Source of the DNA: an uncultured Collinsella sp.
GTDB taxonomy: Bacteria; Actinomycetota; Coriobacteriia; Coriobacteriales; Coriobacteriaceae
NCBI GenBank assembly: GCA_902470695.1
Contig: CABRHH010000032.1
Coordinates: 1 to 28,463, forward strand
DNA length: 28,463 bases
Direction: 5' to 3'
Shown piece after piece: positions 22,635-28,463 of this stretch. The number at the start of each line of letters is the position of its first letter. Positions within the stretch are counted from its first letter, which is position 1. Under the pieces are notes generated by a model that had not been told where the DNA came from, searched no databases, and was given only the letters and a program-made list of their open reading frames with translations. The position numbers and the translations under genes are program-made.

Positions 22635-22916
22635 CTACACCACGGCCACCGAGGCGCCGTCAACCAGCACGCCGGACTCCACGAGCGCGCGGATACGATC
22701 GCGCGGGCCCAACATGGTGCCTGCGGCCTCCGAGGCGGTGTCGAGCAGCACCAAATCGGCCCGCGGGTTCGCCTCGTAGGCGCCGCGCTCGGTCGACGCC
22801 AGAAGCTCGGAGATCATCCGGGCAGCATCCTCGACCGCGATGTCGAGCGGCACCCGGAACTCATAGCGCCTCTCCGTTGCCGGCAGCAGCACGCTGAGCA
22901 GCACCTTGTCTTTCAT
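22635..22916 (-). CDS. EsaB/YukD-like ubiquitin-fold protein
   Basis: A 93-residue protein, MKDKVLLSVLLPATERRYEF followed by RVPLDIAVEDAARMISELL and ending LVESGVLVDGASVAVV. The beta-beta-alpha start, the central helix and the closing 'G..L.DGA.V.V' strand fit the ubiquitin-like YukD/EsaB family of type VIIb secretion loci, which regulate or assist the machinery. Identity at sequence level is modest, so this is a fold-and-context call. GGAG lies six bases before the ATG at 22916. Upstream frames to 23057 are not supported. It is directly followed by the FHA gene. Confidence 0.7.
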   Translation of the reverse strand: MKDKVLLSVLLPATERRYEFRVPLDIAVEDAARMISELLASTERGAYEANPRADLVLLDTASEAAGTMLGPRDRIRALVESGVLVDGASVAVV

Positions 22917-22935
22917 CGTTGACTCCAATTCTCTT

Positions 22936-23169
22936 TCAACACATTCTCTCACGCGCGGTGCGGTCCGGACCTCCGGGGGCTGCGGCATGCAGATGACGGG
23001 CGACGGAAGCCCCGTCGAGAAGCGCTTCGACCCAGGGCACCAAAGCGTCGGCATCATTTTTCCTGACGTCAGGACTCACGGCCGCCCCAATCGGCGTCGA
23101 TGTCAGCCGGCCGGGGAGGGGCTGCGTCCACGCCGGCCTCCTCCCGGCCCGCCACGGCACTCCATGGCC
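22936..23169 (-). pseudogene. Possible 3' remnant of a gene upstream of esaB
   Basis: The minus-strand frame ending at the TGA 22936-22938 stops 19 bases before the esaB ATG, with the esaB SD in between, as a real upstream gene would. It reads back through PDVRKNDADALVPWVEALLD and GASVARHLHAAAPGG, which looks protein-like, but the frame is closed by a stop at 23170, exactly where the duplicated segment begins. No family is recognised; it could be chance. Confidence 0.25.
23061..23074. promoter_or_regulatory. 14-bp perfect palindrome upstream of esaB
   Basis: TCCTGACGTCAGGA reads the same on both strands, flanked on the plus strand by TTTTT. It lies 145 bp upstream of esaB. It may be a regulator site or a short stem followed by an A/T tract; I cannot decide. 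Confidence 0.4.
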
Positions 23170-24073
23170 TCATCCTCACCGTCTCCCTTCCGTCCCGCGG
23201 GCCTACCGGAGCTCGTCGGGGTAGTCGTAGAAGTCGAACATGTAGTCCAGCAGCGTGCCGCCGGCGACGAAGTCGATGACGGCGAACTGGGTCAGGTCCT
23301 CGTCACCGGGGGTCTTGATGGCGTTGGCGGTCGTGAGGAACGCTCCCGCCGACGGATACGCATAGGCGCACTTGGTCCGGTACAGGTCGCCGGTGGGCGT
23401 GGGGATCGTGAAGCCGAGGGAGTCGTTGAACGCGCAGTGCCGCAGGTCGGCGGAGACGAGCGACCTCACCTCGCCCCGCAGGCGCCGGTCGCCGGCGAGG
23501 CGGGCGGCGAAGCCGCGCAGGGCCCGGCCGTCGCTGCCGCGGCGCGCGCAGAAGGCGTCGAGCCAGGCCGTGTCGTTGTGGATTATGGCGTCGCCGGCGC
23601 CCATCTCTATCCCCGAGACGATCCGGTCGGGGATCGGCGCCGGGGACAGCGGCGGGAGCCAGACCAGCTCCCGGAAGCGCTCGTCCCACCCCTCCGGGGC
23701 CCCCAGCGGGTGGACGGTGAAGCCCCCGCGGCGGCCCGGGGCGCGGCGCAGGGCGGTGGCCCTGCCCCGGTAGAACACGGCCGACACCGCGCGCCCGTCC
23801 CGCTCGCGGGCCGACATGCGCGGCGAGCCGTCCTCCACCGTGACGCCGGGCTTGTTCAGGGGCCACAGCGCCTCGGCGAGCTCGTCGCAGGGCTCGCCGG
23901 AGGCGTCCACCAGGCCGGTGGGGGCGAGCCGCGCCGCCGCCCCCTCGCGCGCCCAGCGGTCGAAGTCCACGGCGTACTCGTCGACCGCGAACTGGCCGGA
24001 GTCGCCGCCGCCCAGCAGGACGAAGAGGTCCTCGCTGCTGAACCTGGCCTCGGTGAGGGGCACCTCCGCCGGG
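23170..24073. repeat. Direct repeat copy 1 (~0.9 kb, identical to 27559-28463)
   Basis: The segment matches 27559-28463 base for base except one missing C in the run near 23202 (GGGCC versus GGGCCC), just outside the coding region. The left boundary is sharp: identity starts at 23170 and 27559, inside the first codons of the DUF4176 gene of the right copy. The right boundary is not known because the window ends. The spacing is 4.39 kb. Confidence 0.93.
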
Positions 24074-24105
24074 GCGGCGTGCCTCCTCCTCAGGAACTCG
24101 AACAT
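23203..24105 (-). CDS. Uncharacterised type VII-locus protein, family copy 1 (EspG/DUF5081-like?)
   Basis: A 300-residue soluble protein, no TM or signal peptide. It has SSEDLFVLLGGG (23-34), then an acidic/aromatic stretch, GLVDASGEPCDELAEALWPL (64-83), a central strand-rich part (VSAVFYRGRATALRRAPG, FTVHPL), and a C-terminal half with ADLRHCAFNDSLGFTIPT and the end FDFYDYPDELR. It is paralogous to the gene at 24214 (shared 'EDxFVLLG', 'GLVDASGEPCDELAEAL' and terminal DFYDYP) and identical to the partial gene at 27593. The early pattern, 'LLG ... GLxDxxG ... LAEAL ... V', resembles EspG/DUF5081 type VII chaperones. That is a hypothesis only; an immunity protein is another option. GGAAGG precedes the ATG at 24105. 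Confidence 0.75.
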   Translation of the reverse strand: MFEFLRRRHAAPAEVPLTEARFSSEDLFVLLGGGDSGQFAVDEYAVDFDRWAREGAAARLAPTGLVDASGEPCDELAEALWPLNKPGVTVEDGSPRMSARERDGRAVSAVFYRGRATALRRAPGRRGGFTVHPLGAPEGWDERFRELVWLPPLSPAPIPDRIVSGIEMGAGDAIIHNDTAWLDAFCARRGSDGRALRGFAARLAGDRRLRGEVRSLVSADLRHCAFNDSLGFTIPTPTGDLYRTKCAYAYPSAGAFLTTANAIKTPGDEDLTQFAVIDFVAGGTLLDYMFDFYDYPDELR

Positions 24106-24213
24106 GGTCTGCCTTCCTTTCTCGACCGCCTCTCGGGGCCCGTGCCCTCGCCCAGCGCCGGGGCCACCATGGGCCCCGCGCCCTCGTGCGCGAGCGCCCG
24201 CCCGCGCAGGTCG

Positions 24214-25182
24214 TCAGTAGTCATCCGACCCCTCCGGGTAGTCGTAGAAGTCGGTCAGGTTGTCCATGAGGCCCATCCCCGGGCCGAGGAAGTCGAAGCC
24301 GGCGTAGCGGCAGCGGTCGATGTTCGCGATGTCCTCGAACCAGTCGAGCCCCTCGCGCGGGGCCGTGCCCCAGAAGTGCACCAGGCCGGCCTCGGGGAAC
24401 ACGAGGCCGCCCTTGTTGCGGAACGAGCCGCCCACCGGTATGGGCGCGGCGTAGCCGAAATCATCGGGGAACTCGCTCTCGCGCAGGTCGGTGCACTTCA
24501 GGATCTTGCCGGAGATGGCGGGGATGAGGCGGTTGCCCAGCTCCGAGACGCGCTCGAGCTGGGAGCTGTCCCGGACGCCGCGCTCGGCGCACCAGGAGCG
24601 CACCGCCGCCGGGCCGCCCTCGAGGGCGTCGGAGAAGGTGGTGTCCCTGAGGTCGACGCCGCCGCCGATGTAGTGCTGGGCGCGCTCCGCCGGGGCGTAG
24701 GAGCCCGCGAGGCCGAACACGTCGAGGAACTCCGCCTCCCAGAGGGAGCGGTCGGCCGGGAACGGGCGCAGGCGGAAGCCCCGCCCGCAGCGCACCACGG
24801 CGGTGGCGCGGGAGAGGTCGGCAGAGAGGCAGACCACCGCGGTGCGGCGCTCGACCGGGTCGCCCGCCCTCGGGCTGCGCCCGTCGCCCACGTAGACGCC
24901 GTTGCCCGACACGGGAATCAGCGCCTCGGCGAGCTCGTCGCAGGGCTCGCCCGAGGCGTCCACCAGGCCGCGCGGGGCGAACCTGCGCACCAGGCGCTCG
25001 CGCCAGGCCGCCGAGCCCTCGGCCTTGAAGTAGCCGAGGTTGAGGTTGCGGGGCTGAGCCGCGAAGCAGCCGAGGTCGAGGCCCTCCCCGAGCAGGACGA
25101 AGACGTCCTCGGGGGTGAGCACGGCGTCCCCCACGGCCAGGGGGCCGCGGGCCCGGCCCAGGTTGAAGAAGAACGGGTTCAT
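24214..25182 (-). CDS. Uncharacterised type VII-locus protein, diverged paralogue
   Basis: A 322-residue protein of the same unnamed family as 23203-24105: TPEDVFVLLGEGLDLGCFAA, GLVDASGEPCDELAEALIPV, RATAVVRCGRGFRLRPFPAD and the end NLTDFYDYPEGSDDY. Outside these blocks it differs strongly, with a longer C-terminal half (LRESEFPDDFGYAAPIPVGG, then SFRNKGGLVFPEAGLVHFWG). The C-terminal parts of both paralogues share a 'DLR ... F.D..GF..P.P.G....K....P.AG' layout. The start is taken as ATG at 25182 (MNPFFFNLG) because AAGGAG lies nine bases upstream, inside the longer frame that opens at 25203. It lies 54 bp after the DUF4176 fragment. Its role is unknown. Confidence 0.72.
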   Translation of the reverse strand: MNPFFFNLGRARGPLAVGDAVLTPEDVFVLLGEGLDLGCFAAQPRNLNLGYFKAEGSAAWRERLVRRFAPRGLVDASGEPCDELAEALIPVSGNGVYVGDGRSPRAGDPVERRTAVVCLSADLSRATAVVRCGRGFRLRPFPADRSLWEAEFLDVFGLAGSYAPAERAQHYIGGGVDLRDTTFSDALEGGPAAVRSWCAERGVRDSSQLERVSELGNRLIPAISGKILKCTDLRESEFPDDFGYAAPIPVGGSFRNKGGLVFPEAGLVHFWGTAPREGLDWFEDIANIDRCRYAGFDFLGPGMGLMDNLTDFYDYPEGSDDY

Positions 25183-25236
25183 GTCGTTTTGCTCCTTTCC
25201 CATGGTGTCAGTACGACGGGACCAGCCCGCCGTGCC

Positions 25237-25434
25237 TCACGCATCGTCATCCCGCCGGTCCAGCTCCTCCAGCACGCGCGTGAGCCTGAAGAACCCCTCG
25301 TCCTGGTAGCCGATGAGCAGCGTGCGGGCGATGTCGGCGCGGTCGAGCATCATCCAGTCGTCGCCGTCCATGCCCTCCGGGTACGGGCGGGCGCACAGGT
25401 CGAACACCGCGCCGCCACCCTCGGGCCCCACCAT
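25237..25434 (-). CDS. DUF4176 domain, N-terminally truncated (65 residues)
   Basis: GGGAVFDLCARPYPEGMDGD, then LDRADIARTLLIGYQDEGFF matches the second and third quarters of the DUF4176 genes at 26089 and 27245 (WDYxG..YPEG ... D.....L..GYQDE). The first strand (WLPIGSVVYVGG...) is missing. Homology in this frame begins with LGY immediately upstream of the ATG, inside the stop region of the preceding gene, so the DNA looks cut at that junction. It may be expressed from ATG 25434 by coupling, or be a dead fragment; a short functional version cannot be excluded. Confidence 0.6.
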   Translation of the reverse strand: MVGPEGGGAVFDLCARPYPEGMDGDDWMMLDRADIARTLLIGYQDEGFFRLTRVLEELDRRDDDA

Positions 25435-25444
25435 GTAGCCCAGC

Positions 25445-26089
25445 CTACCGCGCGGCCCGGATGCGCCCGTTCGCCCAGCGGGCGAGCTCGCGCGCGTCGG
25501 CGCCGCCGAGGGCGGAGGCGGGGACGAAGGCGTCGCGCAGGCGGTCGCGCGTCGCCACCCGCAGGAGCGCGTTGTAGCCCAGCAGCGCGCCCAGCCCGCC
25601 GCGCCGCCCCTCGCGGCACTCGATGAGCAGGCCCTCGCGCCCGGACCGGGCCGCGCGCCACGCCGACCACGGGACGCGGAACACCATGGCGTCGGAGGGA
25701 TCGGCGGACAGGGGCCGGTACGACAGCTCCACGCCCTCCTCGGACAGGGCGACCCGCTGCCGGAAGGCCCGCTGCCCGCCGGCCGCGCCGCGCCGCTCCA
25801 GGTAGGCGCGCGCCTGCGGGGCCCGCACCGCCGCGATCCAGGGCGCGCGGCCCCTGACGCCGAGGGCGAGGAAGGCCGCCGCCGTCGCGGCGAGCGCGAC
25901 CGCCGCCAGGGCGTCCCCGGCATCGCCCTCCGCGAGCGCCCAGGGCAGCATCAGGGCGAACGGCGACAGCAGCGCGGCCACCGCCAGCCCGCTCGCCCGC
26001 AGCGTGCGCGCGTCGCGCAGGCCGACCATGGCCCGGTACTCCCCCTCGCCGAAGTCGAACTCGAACTCGTGCGCCGCTCGGCCGCCCAT
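25445..26089 (-). CDS. Two-TM membrane protein, YcxB-like
   Basis: A 214-residue protein. A short acidic start (EFEFDFGEGEYRAMVGLRDA) precedes two hydrophobic helices (about residues 33-53 and 58-78), and then a soluble C-terminal domain: VALSEEGVELSYRPLSADPS, then FRVPWSAWRAARSGREGLLI and AFVPASAL. This layout, two TM helices followed by a beta-rich domain with 'V.F..W..W..A....EGLLI......A..VP..AL', is that of YcxB-like (PH-like) proteins, often found near toxin or secretion loci, where some may act as immunity proteins. The ATG at 26089 overlaps the upstream TGA by one base (TGATG); GTG at 26092 is an alternative. Confidence 0.68.
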   Translation of the reverse strand: MGGRAAHEFEFDFGEGEYRAMVGLRDARTLRASGLAVAALLSPFALMLPWALAEGDAGDALAAVALAATAAAFLALGVRGRAPWIAAVRAPQARAYLERRGAAGGQRAFRQRVALSEEGVELSYRPLSADPSDAMVFRVPWSAWRAARSGREGLLIECREGRRGGLGALLGYNALLRVATRDRLRDAFVPASALGGADARELARWANGRIRAAR

Positions 26090-26403
26090 CACGCCGCCTC
26101 CCCTTCTCCCGCCGCCTGCCCCCGGGGGCCCGCCTCGGACGCGAGCGCGTCCAGGCGGTCAACCAGGGACGCGAACTGCTCGTCCTGGTATCCGATGGCG
26201 AGGACCCCCTCGACCGCATCGCGGTCGAACAGGATGTCCTGCTCGTCGGAGGACCACCCGGCGGGGTACTGCCTGCCGAAGTAATCCCATATCTTCCCGT
26301 TGCCCCCGCTGCTCCCGAGATATCCGATGATCATGACCGGGTGCTCGAACCCGCCCACGTAGACCACCGAGCCGATCGGCAGCCAGTCAGTCGTCCCAAC
26401 CAC
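26089..26403 (-). CDS. DUF4176 domain protein
   Basis: A 104-residue protein: TDWLPIGSVVYVGGFEHPVM, then IIGYLGSSGGN, IWDYFGRQYPAGWSSDEQDI, LFDRDAVEGVLAIGYQDEQF. This is a full DUF4176 domain, a family encoded beside LXG-type effectors of type VIIb systems in Firmicutes, where members have been described as effector-binding adaptors needed for export. The start is GTG at 26403 with AAGGGG about seven bases upstream; no ATG fits before the conserved LPIGSVV. It overlaps the next gene by one base. Confidence 0.8.
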   Translation of the reverse strand: MVGTTDWLPIGSVVYVGGFEHPVMIIGYLGSSGGNGKIWDYFGRQYPAGWSSDEQDILFDRDAVEGVLAIGYQDEQFASLVDRLDALASEAGPRGQAAGEGEAA

Positions 26404-26434
26404 GTGACGTCCCCTTCCCGCGCGCCGAAACGCG

Positions 26435-26911
26435 CTAATCCTCCGAATAGTTCCGTATGCTCGTGCGCACCGAGCTCGCGCTCGACCGCGCCGCCGCGGC
26501 GCTCGCCTGCGCGGCGGCGAGGCTGTCCTGCGCGCAGGACAGCGAGCCCCCGAGGGCGGCGACCTCCTGCCGCAGGCTCCTGACGAGCTCCTCGCAAGAT
26601 GACTTGGCGGCATCCGCGAGCGCGGCGTCACCCGACGCGATGCCGCCCACCCCCGCCGACACATCCTCCCCGATCGCCCGCCCCAGATTCGCCCCGAGCT
26701 GCCGCAGGTCGTCCTCCACCTGCGAGACGCGCGAAACCACCGTGGCGCAGCCCCCGTTTACCGCCTCGGCCTTCGCGAGCTGCTCGCGCTTGTGCGCGAG
26801 CTGGCCGGACAGGGCGGACACCTCCCCCGCAAGGCCGGCCGCCCGCTCCTCCCAGAGACGCGCCGACCGCTCGTGCTCCGCCAGCCGGGAGCGAAGTTGA
26901 CTCAAACCCAT
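26435..26911 (-). CDS. Coiled-coil protein, YwqH/DUF5082-like
   Basis: A 158-residue, almost wholly helical protein: LRSRLAEHERSARLWEERAA, then VSALSGQLAHKREQLAKAEA, a central GANLGRAIGEDVSAG, and a second Ala/Ser-rich heptad region up to SSASSVRTSIRNY. Two coiled coils joined by a turn near residue 85 is the shape of the small helical partners (DUF5082/YwqH, Lap-type) that accompany LXG effectors. No WXG motif is seen in the turn. GGAGG is four bases before the ATG. It lies 27 bp after the WXG-like gene. Confidence 0.62.
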   Translation of the reverse strand: MGLSQLRSRLAEHERSARLWEERAAGLAGEVSALSGQLAHKREQLAKAEAVNGGCATVVSRVSQVEDDLRQLGANLGRAIGEDVSAGVGGIASGDAALADAAKSSCEELVRSLRQEVAALGGSLSCAQDSLAAAQASAAAARSSASSVRTSIRNYSED

Positions 26912-26938
26912 ACAGCCTCCAATCGGCGGTACCGCCCA

Positions 26939-27241
26939 TCAGTCGTCGCCGCGCAGGGCGGAGGCGATCGCCTCGTCCCGCTCGGCGAAGCTGTCCATGC
27001 CCAGCGCCACCATGTTGCAATGCCCGAGCAGCGCGTCCTGCGCCTGCTTCAGGTACCCGTCGGCATTCTCCAAGGTCGCCCCGGCCTGAGCGGCGGCGCG
27101 CCCCTTCCAGGACTCCCCGAGGGATCTGCGGGAGCCTTTGATCAGGTCCCGCACGCCGGTGACCTCGCGGGCGTCCCTGTTGAACAGCTCGAGGGTCCTC
27201 AGACCCGCCTCACGGTCCACGAAGATCTGTCCTGCCGGCAT
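26939..27241 (-). CDS. WXG100-like small helical protein
   Basis: A 100-residue protein with two helical arms and a central W-K-G turn (SWKGRAA, Trp45-Gly47), the hallmark geometry of WXG100/ESAT-6 proteins secreted by type VII systems. The N-terminal arm is FVDREAGLRTLELFNRDARE and the C-terminal arm TLENADGYLKQAQDALLGHC. The C-terminus contains DSFAERDEAIASAL but not a clear YxxxD/E export motif. A DUF5344/YwqI-type partner of an LXG toxin is the alternative. The ATG at 27241 follows the DUF4176 stop by three bases. Confidence 0.68.
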   Translation of the reverse strand: MPAGQIFVDREAGLRTLELFNRDAREVTGVRDLIKGSRRSLGESWKGRAAAQAGATLENADGYLKQAQDALLGHCNMVALGMDSFAERDEAIASALRGDD

Positions 27242-27244
27242 GCC

Positions 27245-27562
27245 CTACTCGCCCCCTTTCGATGCGCGCGGCTGCGCGCGCATCTTCTCGAACGGGGCGG
27301 TGTTCGCCTCCAGGAAGACCTGGAACGCGTATCCGCTATCGTCAAGGTAGCCGAGCTGGAGGAGCCGTTCGACCTTGTCCTTGTCGAAGAAGTACCCCTC
27401 GTCCGCCGCGCCGCGGCCCTCGGGGTAGGGCACGCCGATGTAGTCCCAGTAGCGGCCCGTCCTCCCGTCGAGCGCCATCACGCCGGCGACCATCACCGGA
27501 CGCGCGGCGCCCTCGACGGCGACCACGGTCCCCACCGGCAGCCAGTCGTCCCTCGCTATCAT
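27245..27562 (-). CDS. DUF4176 domain protein, second full copy
   Basis: A 105-residue protein: DDWLPVGTVVAVEGAARPVM, then VAGVMALDGRTGRYWDYIGV, YPEGRGAADEGYFFDKDKVE, RLLQLGYLDDSGY. The family and its likely role match the gene at 26089, but the sequence is clearly diverged, so it probably serves a different partner. The start is ATG at 27562 with GGGAG nine bases upstream; GTG at 27568 is possible. The first bases of this gene, including its SD, are part of the duplicated segment and also occur at 23170. Confidence 0.8.
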   Translation of the reverse strand: MIARDDWLPVGTVVAVEGAARPVMVAGVMALDGRTGRYWDYIGVPYPEGRGAADEGYFFDKDKVERLLQLGYLDDSGYAFQVFLEANTAPFEKMRAQPRASKGGE

Positions 27563-28463
27563 CCTCACCGTCTCCCTTCCGTCCCGCGGGCCCTACCGGA
27601 GCTCGTCGGGGTAGTCGTAGAAGTCGAACATGTAGTCCAGCAGCGTGCCGCCGGCGACGAAGTCGATGACGGCGAACTGGGTCAGGTCCTCGTCACCGGG
27701 GGTCTTGATGGCGTTGGCGGTCGTGAGGAACGCTCCCGCCGACGGATACGCATAGGCGCACTTGGTCCGGTACAGGTCGCCGGTGGGCGTGGGGATCGTG
27801 AAGCCGAGGGAGTCGTTGAACGCGCAGTGCCGCAGGTCGGCGGAGACGAGCGACCTCACCTCGCCCCGCAGGCGCCGGTCGCCGGCGAGGCGGGCGGCGA
27901 AGCCGCGCAGGGCCCGGCCGTCGCTGCCGCGGCGCGCGCAGAAGGCGTCGAGCCAGGCCGTGTCGTTGTGGATTATGGCGTCGCCGGCGCCCATCTCTAT
28001 CCCCGAGACGATCCGGTCGGGGATCGGCGCCGGGGACAGCGGCGGGAGCCAGACCAGCTCCCGGAAGCGCTCGTCCCACCCCTCCGGGGCCCCCAGCGGG
28101 TGGACGGTGAAGCCCCCGCGGCGGCCCGGGGCGCGGCGCAGGGCGGTGGCCCTGCCCCGGTAGAACACGGCCGACACCGCGCGCCCGTCCCGCTCGCGGG
28201 CCGACATGCGCGGCGAGCCGTCCTCCACCGTGACGCCGGGCTTGTTCAGGGGCCACAGCGCCTCGGCGAGCTCGTCGCAGGGCTCGCCGGAGGCGTCCAC
28301 CAGGCCGGTGGGGGCGAGCCGCGCCGCCGCCCCCTCGCGCGCCCAGCGGTCGAAGTCCACGGCGTACTCGTCGACCGCGAACTGGCCGGAGTCGCCGCCG
28401 CCCAGCAGGACGAAGAGGTCCTCGCTGCTGAACCTGGCCTCGGTGAGGGGCACCTCCGCCGGG
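27559..28463. repeat. Direct repeat copy 2 (runs off the right edge)
   Basis: Identical to 23170-24073 apart from a one-base difference in a C run near 27591. The repeat holds nearly all of the 300-residue family gene plus the SD and ATG of the next gene. Its right end lies outside the window. Confidence 0.93.
27593..28463 (-). CDS. Uncharacterised type VII-locus protein, family copy 2 (5' end outside window)
   Basis: The minus frame is open from the right edge to the stop at 27593 and encodes a product identical to residues ~12-300 of the protein at 23203-24105. By alignment its ATG would be 32 bases beyond the window. It stands 30 bp upstream of a full DUF4176 gene, whereas copy 1 stands before a truncated context, so this copy more likely represents the original arrangement. 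The biochemical function is unknown. Confidence 0.8.
   Translation of the reverse strand, partial: PAEVPLTEARFSSEDLFVLLGGGDSGQFAVDEYAVDFDRWAREGAAARLAPTGLVDASGEPCDELAEALWPLNKPGVTVEDGSPRMSARERDGRAVSAVFYRGRATALRRAPGRRGGFTVHPLGAPEGWDERFRELVWLPPLSPAPIPDRIVSGIEMGAGDAIIHNDTAWLDAFCARRGSDGRALRGFAARLAGDRRLRGEVRSLVSADLRHCAFNDSLGFTIPTPTGDLYRTKCAYAYPSAGAFLTTANAIKTPGDEDLTQFAVIDFVAGGTLLDYMFDFYDYPDELR

Noticed and set aside
22906..25626. 906-codon plus-strand open frame across the secretion locus
   Set aside because: No domains, Arg/Ala/Gly/Val composition bias; the minus-strand genes have SD sites, paralogues and shared motifs.

Overview
The window is GC-rich chromosomal DNA that looks like a member of the Coriobacteriia (high-GC Actinomycetota; a Collinsella- or Olsenella-like genome is my best guess). 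This is inferred from base composition, the order of the ribosomal genes with an ecfAAT-truA tail, and the mix of a classical spc/alpha ribosomal cluster with an EsaB/WXG/DUF4176 type VII-like locus. No rRNA, tRNA, CRISPR array or intact transposase is visible.

Layout, left to right. (1) 1-1074: 5' part of a U32-family peptidase/rRNA-hydroxylation gene on the minus strand. (2) 1506-3764: a bifunctional class A penicillin-binding protein on the plus strand, followed by terminators shared with the convergent argR (4125-4562). (3) 4779-8617: truA and, upstream of it on the minus strand, one giant ORF fusing both ECF-transporter ATPases with the EcfT membrane subunit. (4) 8964-9863: a plus-strand DUF2249/AhpD-like gene followed, in the same frame but beyond a TAG stop, by a startless DUF1858-like segment. 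(5) 9986-13427: rplQ, rpoA, rpsD, rpsK, rpsM, rpmJ and infA, all minus. (6) 13428-13889: a non-coding interval with a terminator, a promoter, a 101-bp tandem duplication and five copies of a GGGGACGGG-type repeat. (7) 13890-20131: map, adk, secY, rplO, rpmD, rpsE, rplR, rplF, rpsH, rpsZ and rplE, all minus. (8) 20132-21203: a repeat-rich non-coding kilobase where rplX, rplN and the rest of the S10 operon would usually continue. (9) 21204-28463: a minus-strand cluster resembling part of a type VIIb secretion locus: FHA protein, EsaB/YukD-like ubiquitin fold protein, three DUF4176-type genes (one truncated), a WXG100-like protein, a coiled-coil protein, a two-TM YcxB-like protein, and three members of an unfamiliar protein family. 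Two of those three are identical over about 900 bp.

How the parts work together. Regions 5 and 7 form the translation, secretion and transcription core (ribosomal proteins, SecY, adenylate kinase, methionine aminopeptidase, IF-1, RNA polymerase alpha). The ECF module plus TruA is the usual companion downstream of rplQ, here separated from it by the plus-strand insertion of region 4. In region 9 the FHA and EsaB genes look like accessory machinery of a secretion system whose motor (EssC) is not in the window. The small helical and DUF4176 proteins look like substrate-side adaptors. No toxin gene is visible, and the 300-320-residue family, for which an EspG/DUF5081-like chaperone role is only a hypothesis, is the least explained part of the window.
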